Shown piece after piece: positions 18,677-27,188 of a stretch of 64,000 nt of DNA. This DNA is from Aquabacterium sp. (GTDB taxonomy: Bacteria; Pseudomonadota; Gammaproteobacteria; Burkholderiales; Burkholderiaceae_C), in contig JAKLLB010000002.1 of the NCBI GenBank assembly GCA_023150345.1, positions 1-64,000 on the forward strand, given 5' to 3'. The stretch's first letter is position 1, and each line of letters begins with the position of its first letter. A model generated the notes under the pieces. The model ran no database searches. It was not told the origin of the DNA and saw only the letters and a list, made by a program, of their open reading frames with translations. A program made the position numbers and the translations under genes.

Positions 18677-20032
18677 ATGCATATCCACATCCTGGGCATC
18701 TGCGGCACGTTCATGGGCGGCCTTGCCGCCATCGCCCGCGAGGCCGGCCATCGTGTGACCGGCTGCGATGCCAACGTCTATCCGCCCATGAGTGATCAGC
18801 TGCGGGCGCTGGGCATCGACCTCATCGAGGGTTTCGACGCCGCGCAGCTGCAGCTCCATCCCGACCTGTTCGTGGTGGGCAATGTCGTCACCCGCGGCAA
18901 TGCGCTGATCGAGGCCATCCTCGACGCCGGCGCGCCGATGACCAGCGGCCCGCAATGGCTGGCCGAGCAGGTGCTGCAGGGCCGGCACGTGCTGGCCGTC
19001 GCCGGCACGCACGGCAAGACGACCACCACCTCGATGCTGGCCTGGATCCTCGAGAGCGCGGGGTTCGAGCCGGGCTTTCTCGTTGGTGGCGTGCCCTGCA
19101 ACTTCGGCATCTCGGCGCGCTTGGGGCACGGGCGCTGCTTCGTGATCGAAGCCGACGAATACGACACGGCCTTCTTCGACAAGCGCAGCAAGTTCGTGCA
19201 CTACCGCCCGCGCACTGCGGTGCTGAACAACCTCGAGTTCGATCATGCCGACATCTTTGCCGACCTGGCCGCCATCGAGACGCAATTCCACCACCTGGTA
19301 CGCACCGTGCCCGCGAGCGGCCGACTGGTCGTGAACGCTCGGGAAGACGCCCTGGCGCGCGTCCTGGCCCGGGGTTGTTGGAGCGAAGTGCTGCGCTTCG
19401 GGTCCCGAAAAGAGGAGCCCGGCAGCCTGCGCGCCCGAGGCGAACCGCACGCCTTCGACGTGCTGCGTGGCAGCCTCAAGGTCGGCCGCGTGGAGTGGTC
19501 GCTGCTGGGCGAGCACAACCAGCTCAACGCGTTGGCGGCCATCGGTGCGGCTGAGCACGTGGGCGTCGAGCCGCAGGCCGCAGCGGCGGCGCTGGCTGGC
19601 TTTCGCAATGTGCGCCGGCGACTCGAGCGTGTGGGCGAGGCCGCTGGCGTGACGGTCTACGATGACTTCGCCCACCACCCCACCGCCATGCGCACCACCG
19701 TCGATGGTCTGCGACGCAAGGTCGGACTGCAGCGCATCCTGGCCGTGTTCGAGCCGCGCAGCAACACCATGAAGCTGGGTTCGATGAAGGCCCAGTTGCC
19801 CTGGGCCCTGGAGGAGGCCGACCTTGCCTTCTGCCTGCAAGGGCCCTACGGATGGAGCGCGCGCGAGGCGCTGGCGCCCATGGGCGAGCGCGCGGTCGTG
19901 GCCGACGATGTGGATGCGCTGGTGGCGGCCATCGTCAAGTTCGCACGACCGGGCGACCATGTGCTGGCGATGAGCAACGGCAGTTTCGGTGGCCTGCACG
20001 GGCGGCTGCTGCAGGCGCTGGCACGCGCGTGA
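18677..20032 (+). CDS. mpl: UDP-N-acetylmuramate:L-alanyl-gamma-D-glutamyl-meso-diaminopimelate ligase
   Basis: A 451-residue Mur-ligase-fold enzyme that recycles murein tripeptide by attaching it directly to UDP-MurNAc. The N-terminal domain begins MHIHILGICGTFMGGLAAIA, the Mpl-specific form (CGTFMGG) rather than MurC. The ATP loop is at 109-117 (GTHGKTTTT), followed by EADEYDTAFFDKRSKF and, in the C-terminal domain, YDDFAHHPTA. It is followed by yqiA, the usual neighbour in betaproteobacteria. Confidence 0.95.
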   Translation: MHIHILGICGTFMGGLAAIAREAGHRVTGCDANVYPPMSDQLRALGIDLIEGFDAAQLQLHPDLFVVGNVVTRGNALIEAILDAGAPMTSGPQWLAEQVLQGRHVLAVAGTHGKTTTTSMLAWILESAGFEPGFLVGGVPCNFGISARLGHGRCFVIEADEYDTAFFDKRSKFVHYRPRTAVLNNLEFDHADIFADLAAIETQFHHLVRTVPASGRLVVNAREDALARVLARGCWSEVLRFGSRKEEPGSLRARGEPHAFDVLRGSLKVGRVEWSLLGEHNQLNALAAIGAAEHVGVEPQAAAAALAGFRNVRRRLERVGEAAGVTVYDDFAHHPTAMRTTVDGLRRKVGLQRILAVFEPRSNTMKLGSMKAQLPWALEEADLAFCLQGPYGWSAREALAPMGERAVVADDVDALVAAIVKFARPGDHVLAMSNGSFGGLHGRLLQALARA

Positions 20033-20093
20033 TGCAGCGCGCACTCGGCTGGCGCGACCCATCCTCTTTGCACCCGATCCCACGAGCCGCTGA

Positions 20094-20693
20094 ATGCCTG
20101 CGTTGAGCCATCTGCTGTATCTGCACGGGTTCCGGTCGTCGCCCGCATCCTTCAAGGCGCGCATGCTCGGGCGCTGGCGGGTCGAGCATGCGGCACAGGT
20201 GCACTGGCTGTGCCCGCAACTGCCGCCGTCGCCGGCACAGGCCTGGTCTCTCATCCGCCAGTTGAGCGACGGTTGGCCGGCCCAGACCATGGCCGTCATC
20301 GGCAGTTCGCTCGGCGGCTACTACGCCACCGCGCTCGCCGAGGCTCGGGGTTGCCGAGCCCTCGTGCTCAACCCGGCGGTCGACCCCGCACGTGACCTGC
20401 AAGCGCACGTCGGCATCCAGACGCAGTACCACCGGCCGGACGAACAATTCGAGTTCCGGTCGGAGTACGTCGACGAGCTGCGCACCCTGTACCCGGCAAC
20501 GCTGACGCGGCCGCAGCGGTATGGAGCCATCATCGCCCGCGGTGACGAATTGCTGGACTGGCGCGAGATGGTCGCCCGCTACGCCGGCGCCGACATGCTG
20601 GTGCTCGACGGCAGCGATCACGCGTTGTCGGACTTCGAGCAACACCTGCCCTGGGTGCAGCGGTGGCTCACGATGGGACAATCGCCGCGGTGA
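20094..20693 (+). CDS. yqiA: YqiA/YcfP family alpha/beta-hydrolase esterase
   Basis: A 199-residue alpha/beta hydrolase of the UPF0227 family. It starts with YLHGFRSSPASFKA, has the nucleophile elbow GSSLGGYYAT (Ser near 68) and a C-terminal DGSDHALSDF segment that supplies the likely histidine. Members hydrolyse short acyl esters in vitro; the natural substrate is unknown. The stop overlaps the GTG start of the RNB nuclease gene. Confidence 0.85.
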   Translation: MPALSHLLYLHGFRSSPASFKARMLGRWRVEHAAQVHWLCPQLPPSPAQAWSLIRQLSDGWPAQTMAVIGSSLGGYYATALAEARGCRALVLNPAVDPARDLQAHVGIQTQYHRPDEQFEFRSEYVDELRTLYPATLTRPQRYGAIIARGDELLDWREMVARYAGADMLVLDGSDHALSDFEQHLPWVQRWLTMGQSPR

Positions 20694-22741
20694 ACTACGC
20701 ACTGTTCGATGATGCCGGCAAGTTCCTCGCCGGCCGCGTGATGTCCGATACCGATGCCTCGCTGATGATCGAGCTCGACTCGGGCAAGCGCGTCAAGGTG
20801 AAGGCTGCCCACGTGCTGCTGCGCTTCAGCGTGCCCCTACCGGCGCAACTCATGGAACGCGCCCACGCGCTGGCCGGCGAGATCGATCTCGACCTGGCCT
20901 GGGAATTCGCGCCCGAGGGCGAGTTCGGCTTTGGCGACCTGGCGCGCGAGTACTTCGATGCCAACGCGGGCGCCGAGCAGCAGGCAGCAGCGCTGCTGCG
21001 GCTGTTCGATGCGCCGCACTACTTCCGCCGCGCCGGCAAGGGGCGCTTCCGCAAGGCACCCCAGGAAGTGGTGCAAGCGGCCTTGCTGGCCATCGAGCGC
21101 AAGCAACAGGTGGCCGCCCAGATCGACACCTGGGCTGCCGAGTTGCAGGCCGGCCGCTGCCCGGCATCGGTGCAAGAGCAGCTCTACCGCATCTTGTTCA
21201 AGCCCGACAAGAATGCGCCGGAGTACAAGGCCGTGGTTGAGGCGGCACGGCGTTCGCAGCGCGCACCGCTCGATCTGCTCAAGGCCGCGGGCGCCATCGA
21301 CTCGCCCTACCAGTTCCACTGGCGGCGCTTTCTGTTCGAGCAGTTCCCGCGCGGCACGGGCTTCCCGGCGCTGTCGGCGCCTGCACCCGAAGGCCGCCTG
21401 GAACTCGCGCCGGTCCAGGCATTCTCGATCGACGACTCGCTGACCACCGAGATCGACGACGCGCTGTCGGTGACCGGCCTGGGCAGTGGCACCGTGGTAT
21501 TCGGCGTGCACATCGCCGCCCCGGGCCTGGCGATCACCCCGGACTCACCGGTCGACAAGGTGGCGCGCGAACGCATGTCCACCGTCTACATGCCGGGCTG
21601 GAAGATCACCATGCTGCCCGACGAGGTGGTGCAGGCCTACACCCTCATCGAGGGCCGCGATTGTCCGGCTGTGAGCGTGTATTTCACGATCGACGAGGCC
21701 AGCCTCGAAGTGCGTGAGGTGCAGACCCGGCTCGAGCGCGTGCCGATCGCCGCCAACCTGCGCCACGACCAGCTTGACGATGTCGTCACCGAGGCCTCGC
21801 TCACCGGCGAGGCAGTGGCCGAGTACCCCTTCGCGGCGGAACTGGCCTTTGCCTTCGCGCTGGCCCGCCAGCTCAAGGCCCGGCGCGAACAGGCGCGCGG
21901 CAAGCCCGAAACATTCAATCGGCCCGACTACAACTTTCGCCTGCAGCGACCCGGCGGCGACTCGGGATGCGAGCCCAATGGCAGCGAGACGGTTGTCATC
22001 ACCGAGCGGCGGCGCGGCGCTCCGCTGGACCTGATCGTCTCGGAGGCCATGATCCTCGCCAACAGCCACTGGGGCGGCTGGCTGGCGGAACTGGGCGTGC
22101 CCGGCATCTACCGCAGCCAGGCCAGTCTGGCCCCGGGGATCAAGGTACGCATGGGCGTCAAGCCCGCACCCCATGCCGGCATGGGCGTGGCTCAGTACAC
22201 GTGGGCCACTTCGCCACTGCGCCGCTACGTCGATCTCGTCAACCAGTGGCAGATCATCGCCTGTGCCCGCCACGGCCGCACGGCGGCGCTGGCCGCACCG
22301 TTCCGGCCCCGCGATGCCACGCTGTTCTCGGTCATCTCGTCCTTCGATGCGGCCTACTCCGCCTATGGCGACTTCCAGCACGTCGTCGAGCGGTACTGGG
22401 CTCTGCGCTCGCTCGAGCAGCAGGAATTGGCGGAGCTCGATGCCGCCGTGCTCAAGGAAGGGCTGGTGCGCGCCGACAGCTTGCCTCTGGTGTTCCGCGC
22501 CCTTGGCTGCGAGAACCTCTCGCGGGGCACCCGCGTGCGCGTGCGCATCACCGGGATCGACCTGCTGACACTGGACCTGCATGCCACGCTGCTGGCCTGT
22601 ATCGCGGACGAACCGGCCTTTGCCACCACAGCCGCTGCTGAAGACGGCGACGATGGCGACGACGAGCAGGCCGCCTCGCCGCTGGCGCTGGCCATCGACC
22701 TGACCGACGGCGAGCCCGAGCCGGCTGCGCCGCCGGCCTGA
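20690..22741 (+). CDS. RNB-domain exoribonuclease (RNase II/VacB family)
   Basis: A 683-residue protein with the RNB catalytic core near residues 240-560. The metal-binding block reads SIDDSLTTEIDDAL: compared with E. coli RNase II (D201, D207, D209, D210), the D207 position appears as Glu. The substrate-binding ATSPLRRYVDLVN block is intact, and SVYF, YMPGWKITMLP and a C-terminal S1-like region are visible. It should degrade single-stranded RNA 3' to 5'. I use the GTG at 20690 (VNYALFDD) because it overlaps the yqiA stop; an earlier GTG at 20663 would add nine residues inside yqiA. Confidence 0.88.
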   Translation: MNYALFDDAGKFLAGRVMSDTDASLMIELDSGKRVKVKAAHVLLRFSVPLPAQLMERAHALAGEIDLDLAWEFAPEGEFGFGDLAREYFDANAGAEQQAAALLRLFDAPHYFRRAGKGRFRKAPQEVVQAALLAIERKQQVAAQIDTWAAELQAGRCPASVQEQLYRILFKPDKNAPEYKAVVEAARRSQRAPLDLLKAAGAIDSPYQFHWRRFLFEQFPRGTGFPALSAPAPEGRLELAPVQAFSIDDSLTTEIDDALSVTGLGSGTVVFGVHIAAPGLAITPDSPVDKVARERMSTVYMPGWKITMLPDEVVQAYTLIEGRDCPAVSVYFTIDEASLEVREVQTRLERVPIAANLRHDQLDDVVTEASLTGEAVAEYPFAAELAFAFALARQLKARREQARGKPETFNRPDYNFRLQRPGGDSGCEPNGSETVVITERRRGAPLDLIVSEAMILANSHWGGWLAELGVPGIYRSQASLAPGIKVRMGVKPAPHAGMGVAQYTWATSPLRRYVDLVNQWQIIACARHGRTAALAAPFRPRDATLFSVISSFDAAYSAYGDFQHVVERYWALRSLEQQELAELDAAVLKEGLVRADSLPLVFRALGCENLSRGTRVRVRITGIDLLTLDLHATLLACIADEPAFATTAAAEDGDDGDDEQAASPLALAIDLTDGEPEPAAPPA

Positions 22742-22750
22742 CCTGGCACC

Positions 22751-23617
22751 ATGCGGCTGCGCTGGCAACGGCTGGGGACGCTGCAGGCGGCGCTGTTGTT
22801 CTCGCTCGCTCTGCACGCCGCCCTGCTCACACTGCGCTTCGTCGACCCGGAGCGCTTCAACCGGGTTTTCGCCGACACGCCACTCGAAGTCACCCTGGTC
22901 AACGCCCGCGGCGAGGAGGCGCCCACCACCGCGCAGGCCATCGCACAGGCGGCCCTGGCCGGCGGCGGCGAACTGGCGCAGGGTCGCGCGACCTCGCCGC
23001 TGCCAGCGACGGCCCAGGTCGAACTCGGCGACTCGACCGAGGAAGCTCGGCGACGCATCGAACGTCTGCAGGACCAGCAGCAGCAACTGCTGGCCCAGAT
23101 CCGCCGCGAGCTCGCCACGCTGCCGCCGCCCGACCCCCGCCGCGAAGGCGGCTCGCCTGCCGAGCGTGAGCAGGAGGAACGGCGCCGCCAGATGCTCAAG
23201 CTGCTGGCCGAGATCGAAAAGCGCGTCAACGACGAGAACGCCCGGCCCAAGAAGCGCTACATCAGCCCCGCAACGCGTGAGGAGGTATACGCGCTCTACT
23301 ACGACCAATTGCGCCGCCGCATCGAGGACCGCGGCACGCGAGATTTCCCCGAGTACCGCGGTCGAAAGCTCTACGGCGAGCTGACCATGAACGTCACGGT
23401 GGATGCCCGAGGGCGCGTGGTCGATGCCGAGGTGGTGCGCGGCTCAGGCAATCGACTGCTCGACCGGCGCGCCATTGCGATCGTCCACGCGGCGAGTCCG
23501 TTCGGCGCTTTCAGTTCAGCCATGCGCCAGCAGGCCGACCAGATCGTCGTCACCTCGAGGTTCCGCTTCACCCGCGAGGAAGGCCTGGAGACCACCTTGA
23601 GCACAAGCGCACCATGA
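22751..23617 (+). CDS. TonB family protein (C-terminal TonB domain, single membrane anchor)
   Basis: A 288-residue protein with an N-terminal membrane segment (about 12-28), a charged coiled-coil region (about 95-165, Gln/Arg/Glu-rich) and a TonB C-terminal domain (about 190-280; GELTMNVTVDARGRVVDAEVV, then LLDRRAIAIVHAASPFG). TonB proteins pass energy from ExbBD to outer-membrane receptors. No exbB/exbD or receptor gene is nearby and the usual Pro-rich spacer is poorly developed, so a different envelope role is possible. It lies between the RNB nuclease gene and aroE, and its stop overlaps the aroE start. Confidence 0.8.
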   Translation: MRLRWQRLGTLQAALLFSLALHAALLTLRFVDPERFNRVFADTPLEVTLVNARGEEAPTTAQAIAQAALAGGGELAQGRATSPLPATAQVELGDSTEEARRRIERLQDQQQQLLAQIRRELATLPPPDPRREGGSPAEREQEERRRQMLKLLAEIEKRVNDENARPKKRYISPATREEVYALYYDQLRRRIEDRGTRDFPEYRGRKLYGELTMNVTVDARGRVVDAEVVRGSGNRLLDRRAIAIVHAASPFGAFSSAMRQQADQIVVTSRFRFTREEGLETTLSTSAP

Positions 23618-24480
23618 CGATGCCTGATCGCTACGCCGTCATCGGTCATCCCGTGGCCCACAGCCAGTCGCCGTGGATCCATGCCGAGTTTGCCCGCCAG
23701 ACCGGGCAGGCCATCGATTACGGGCGCATCGACTGCCCGGAGGGCGCGTTCGAAGCCACGGTCGCAGCGTTCGCGCGCAGCGGCGACGCAGCTGCCGGCG
23801 TCGGCCGGGCGCGCGGATGCAACATCACCATTCCGTTCAAGTCGCAGGTGATGGCACTCGCGAACCAGGTCAGTCAGCGCGCACGGCTGGCCCACGCGGC
23901 GAATACGCTGCGCTTCGACGAGTCGGGATGGTTCGCCGACAACACCGACGGCGTCGGCCTCGTGCGCGACCTCACGGCGAATGCGGGCATCACCCTGCCA
24001 GGCAGCCGCATTCTGCTGATCGGCGCTGGCGGTGCAGCCTGCGGCGTGCTGGGGCCGCTCATCGAGTCCCGGCCCTGCGCCATCCAGGTGGTGAATCGAA
24101 CGGCGTCGAAGGCCCATGAGCTGGTCGCCCGCCACGCTGCGCTGGCCGAGTCGCATGCCGTCGAGCTGCGCGCCGGTGGGCTCGCCGAGGCGGGTTCGGG
24201 CTACACCGTCGTGCTCAACAGCAGCGCCAGCAGCCTGTCCGGTGGTGCCATACCGGTGCACGCGCGTGTACTCGCTCCACGCGCGTGGGCGTTGGACCTG
24301 ATGTACGGCGCTGCGGCGCAGCCGTTCATCGACTGGGCGCAGGCCCACGGTGCGAGTGGGCGCGATGGGCTGGGCATGCTGGTCGAGCAGGCCGCAGAGG
24401 CCTTTCACATCTGGCGGGGCGTGCGGCCCACCACCGAGCCTGTTCTGGCGGCGCTGCGGTTGCGGCTCAGCCAGGGCTGA
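23614..24480 (+). CDS. aroE: Shikimate dehydrogenase (NADP+)
   Basis: A 288-residue enzyme of aromatic amino-acid synthesis that reduces 3-dehydroshikimate. Substrate-binding signatures VAHSQSPWIH and NITIPFK, the catalytic Lys/Asp pair (in TIPFKSQV and NTDGVGLVRDL) and the nucleotide loop LIGAGGAACGVLGPL are all present. The ATG overlaps the TonB-like gene stop (ATGA), and mtgA follows, an order typical of Burkholderiales. Confidence 0.95.
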   Translation: MTMPDRYAVIGHPVAHSQSPWIHAEFARQTGQAIDYGRIDCPEGAFEATVAAFARSGDAAAGVGRARGCNITIPFKSQVMALANQVSQRARLAHAANTLRFDESGWFADNTDGVGLVRDLTANAGITLPGSRILLIGAGGAACGVLGPLIESRPCAIQVVNRTASKAHELVARHAALAESHAVELRAGGLAEAGSGYTVVLNSSASSLSGGAIPVHARVLAPRAWALDLMYGAAAQPFIDWAQAHGASGRDGLGMLVEQAAEAFHIWRGVRPTTEPVLAALRLRLSQG

Positions 24481-24522
24481 GCCGGCGAGCAGCTCCGGCG
24501 CGCGCACTCGAACGCATCCGTC

Positions 24523-25248
24523 ATGGCCCGTTTCCCCTCCAGCTGGATGCGCGCCGCCGGGCGCCTGCTGATACTCGTGGCGTTGTGCACGCTGTCGCTG
24601 GAGCTCACCTTCGTCGCCCGTGTCGCGCTGATGGCAGGCGTCGATCCGCAGTCCTCTGCCTTCCAGCGCAGCGAGGCCTGGCGCCTGCTGCAGGCCGGGC
24701 GATTCGCTTGGCGGCAGCAATGGGTCGACGATGGGGCGATATCCAACCACCTGCGGCGCGCAGTGATAGCTGCGGAGGACGCCGGGTTCACCGAGCACTC
24801 GGGTGTGGAGTGGGAGGCCGTCGAGCGAGCGTGGTCGAAGAACGCCAGGCTCGCCCAGCGGCCGAGCAAGCGTCCACCCAAGCTGGTGGGCGGCTCCACG
24901 ATCACGCAGCAACTGGCCAAGAACCTGCTGCTCAGCGGCGAGCGCACGCTGATGCGAAAGGGGCAGGAGCTGCTGATCACCTGGTCGCTGGAACTGCTGC
25001 TGGACAAGCGTCGCATCCTGGAGATCTATCTCAACCAGGTCGAGTGGGGCGAGGGAGTCTTCGGCGCGCAGGCTGCGGCAAGGCACTACTTCCGAACGGA
25101 TGCCGCACAGCTCGACGCCGGCGCTGCAGCCCGGTTGGCAGTCCTGCTGCCCGCGCCCAAGCGATACGGGCGCCAGCCGTATTCGGCCTATGTCAGCGCC
25201 CGAGCAGGCACGGTGCTCGCGCGCATGCCCGCGGTCGATTTGCCCTGA
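24523..25248 (+). CDS. mtgA: Monofunctional biosynthetic peptidoglycan transglycosylase
   Basis: A 241-residue glycosyltransferase family 51 enzyme that polymerises lipid II glycan strands. It has one N-terminal membrane helix (about 10-35) and the GT51 blocks: AVIAAEDAGFTEHSG with the catalytic Glu, GGSTITQQLAKNLLLSGERT-type motif 2, RKGQELLITWSLELLLDK and EIYLNQVEWGEGVFGAQAA with the second Glu. There is no transpeptidase domain, which separates it from class A PBPs. It sits 42 bases after aroE. Confidence 0.95.
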   Translation: MARFPSSWMRAAGRLLILVALCTLSLELTFVARVALMAGVDPQSSAFQRSEAWRLLQAGRFAWRQQWVDDGAISNHLRRAVIAAEDAGFTEHSGVEWEAVERAWSKNARLAQRPSKRPPKLVGGSTITQQLAKNLLLSGERTLMRKGQELLITWSLELLLDKRRILEIYLNQVEWGEGVFGAQAAARHYFRTDAAQLDAGAAARLAVLLPAPKRYGRQPYSAYVSARAGTVLARMPAVDLP

Positions 25249-25344
25249 GCGTTCGATCACCCCGACGCCGATCTCCCGACAATCGGCAGGGCGCCGTCGG
25301 CAGCTGCCGGGCATGCGCGCCGCTCCATTCCTAAAATCAAGCCA

Positions 25345-25962
25345 ATGGACGCCTCCGTCACTGCCGAGATCGCCGCGTGCGCCGCCCGACTTGTGGTGGA
25401 GGAAGGCCTCGACTACGCACAGGCGCGGCGCAAGGCTGCGCGCGCGCTGGGCGTGCCGGGTGGTCGCGGCGTGGCCATGCCTTCGAACGAGGCCATTGAA
25501 GACGAAGTGCGCACCCACATCCAGATTTTCTGCGCCGACGAGCAGGCGCAGGATCTGCAGGTGATGCGCACGCTGGCTCTGCAGTGGATGGAGCGGTTGG
25601 CCGATTTCCGGCCCCACTTGGCCGGTGCCGCCTGGCGTGGCACCGCCAATCGCTTGTGCGCGCTGCACATCGACCTGTACTGCGATGACCCGAAGTCGGC
25701 GGAAATCGCGTTGATCAACCTTGGAGTCGATTACGACGCCGGTGCCCTGCCCGATGGCCACGGCGGCGAGTTTCCCGTGCTTCGATTGGCCAGCCGGGTG
25801 TCGCAATGGCGCGAGCCCGTCACGGTGCTGCTGTTCGTGCATGACCACGACGCCCTGCGCGGCGCACTCAAGCCAGACGGCCGTGGCCAGGCCTGGCGGG
25901 GTGACACCGACGCCGTCATCAGGTCCATGGCCGCCGCAGGCCACGCGGCGGAGCAGCCATGA
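25345..25962 (+). CDS. Conserved hypothetical protein, no assigned function
   Basis: This 205-residue protein has no signal peptide or membrane helix. The N-terminal half is helical and charged (EEGLDYAQARRKAARALG). The second half alternates strands and helices and contains a conserved-looking AAWRGTANRLCALHIDLYCDD segment followed by PKSAEIALINLGVDYD. I recall related unannotated proteins in beta- and gammaproteobacteria with the same GTA and SAKEVE-type motifs, and the pattern is faintly like a nucleotidyltransferase fold, but I do not assign a function. It overlaps the next gene by four bases (ATGA) and so is likely cotranslated with the TlpA-like thioredoxin. Confidence 0.7.
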   Translation: MDASVTAEIAACAARLVVEEGLDYAQARRKAARALGVPGGRGVAMPSNEAIEDEVRTHIQIFCADEQAQDLQVMRTLALQWMERLADFRPHLAGAAWRGTANRLCALHIDLYCDDPKSAEIALINLGVDYDAGALPDGHGGEFPVLRLASRVSQWREPVTVLLFVHDHDALRGALKPDGRGQAWRGDTDAVIRSMAAAGHAAEQP

Positions 25963-26501
25963 CGCGCGACCGCAGAGCCTGGATCATCGGCGGCATCGGC
26001 GCACTGGCGGCTGCAGCCGGCGCCTTGTCGGCCTGGCGTCGACAGTCGCCGCCCGTGGCCACGGCAATGGCCGCACCCGATGCCAAGGGCTTGTGGCAAC
26101 TCCGATTCGAACGCCCGGAGGGTGGCGAACTGGTGATGGAACAGTGGCGCGGCAAGCCGCTGTTGATCAACTTCTGGGCCACCTGGTGCCCACCATGCAT
26201 CCAGGAACTGCCGGAAATCAGCCGATTCGCCATGGAGTTTGCCCAACAGGGCGGGCGCGTGCTCGGCCTGGCCGTCGACCGCCCCGAGGCGGTCCGGACG
26301 TTCCTGGAGCGCATGAAGCTCGACTTTCCGGTGGCCATGGCCGGAATGGATGGCACCGACCTCATCCACCAGCTGGGAAATCTGCAGGGGGCACTGCCTT
26401 ATAGTGTGATGCTCGACGCCCAGGGTGAGCTGCGCCACCGCAAGATGGGTCAGACGCACTTGGACGAGCTTCAGCGCTGGGCAGCAACTCTGCGACACTG
26501 A
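25959..26501 (+). CDS. TlpA-like thiol:disulfide oxidoreductase, membrane anchored
   Basis: A 180-residue thioredoxin-fold protein with an N-terminal membrane anchor or uncleaved signal (about 9-28, starting RRAWIIGGIG). The active site is NFWATWCPPC (Cys77 and Cys80). The layout is that of the TlpA/ResA/DsbE group, which reduces disulfides outside the inner membrane, for example during cytochrome c maturation. No ccm genes are nearby, so the client protein is unknown. It is coupled to the upstream unknown gene. Confidence 0.88.
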   Translation: MTRDRRAWIIGGIGALAAAAGALSAWRRQSPPVATAMAAPDAKGLWQLRFERPEGGELVMEQWRGKPLLINFWATWCPPCIQELPEISRFAMEFAQQGGRVLGLAVDRPEAVRTFLERMKLDFPVAMAGMDGTDLIHQLGNLQGALPYSVMLDAQGELRHRKMGQTHLDELQRWAATLRH

Positions 26502-26710
26502 TTTCCGTCAATTGCCTCCAAATTGCCGGATTCGCCGTCCAATTGAATCATTTCGACCCCGAAATTCGGCGATCGGTGTTTACACGGTAAAGTCTGTTCC
26601 GCGCACACGCGGCACCATTGGATGTGCCACAATCGCGCCCCTTTGATGCATGTTGCCAACTTATCACGGCAACTTCGAGCATCCAGACCGCTATCCCGTG
26701 GAGCGCCCGT
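26502..26710 (+). promoter_or_regulatory. AT-richer leader and probable promoter region of accB-accC
   Basis: This 209-base gap is clearly less GC-rich than its surroundings between about 26503 and 26690, as expected for a promoter and mRNA leader. Candidate elements are TTTACA near 26579 and CACAAT near 26626, but no well-spaced -35/-10 pair stands out. A GGAG at 26700-26703 precedes the accB ATG. No aroQ gene is present here, although many proteobacteria have one in this position. Confidence 0.4.
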
Positions 26711-27172
26711 ATGGATCTGCGCAAACTCAAGACCCTGATCGACCTCGTTTCCGAGTCGAACATCTCCGAGCTCGAAATCACCGAAGCAGACGGCAAGGTT
26801 CGCATCGTGAAGTCGGAGCCGCATGTTGCGGCGCCGGCGTATGCCGCGATGCCGGTGGCCACCCATGGCACCGCGGTGCCGGCGCCCGCGGCGGCAGCGC
26901 CCGCCGCCGCAGTGCCAGCACCCGCACCAGCCGAGACCGGCCATGTGGTCAAGTCCCCGATGGTCGGCACGTTCTATCGTGCCTCCAGCCCCGGCGCCAA
27001 GCCGCTGGCCGAGATCGGCCAGACGGTCAAGGAAGGCGAACCGGTGTGCATCATCGAAGCCATGAAGATCATGAACGAGATCGAGGCCGACCACGCGGGC
27101 ACCGTCACGCGGGTCCTGGTCGAGAACGGTCAGGCGGTCGAGTTCGGCCAGCCCCTGTTCATCATCGAGTGA
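26711..27172 (+). CDS. accB: Acetyl-CoA carboxylase biotin carboxyl carrier protein
   Basis: A 153-residue BCCP. The N-terminal part ([21 protein letters not shown]) is the AccB dimerisation region. A mobile Ala/Pro-rich linker (about 38-75) follows, then the biotinyl domain with the target lysine in EAMKIMNE near residue 118 and the thumb before it. It carries carboxybiotin between biotin carboxylase and the carboxyltransferase in fatty-acid synthesis. The start is the ATG at 26711, which gives the standard MDLRKLK opening. accC follows after 16 bases. Confidence 0.96.
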   Translation: MDLRKLKTLIDLVSESNISELEITEADGKVRIVKSEPHVAAPAYAAMPVATHGTAVPAPAAAAPAAAVPAPAPAETGHVVKSPMVGTFYRASSPGAKPLAEIGQTVKEGEPVCIIEAMKIMNEIEADHAGTVTRVLVENGQAVEFGQPLFIIE

Positions 27173-27188
27173 CGAGCAGCAAGACGAG

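Noticed and set aside
26618..26710. Longer accB starting at 26618
   Set aside because: The extra 31 residues are read from the AT-richer leader and do not resemble AccB, which starts MDLRKLK.
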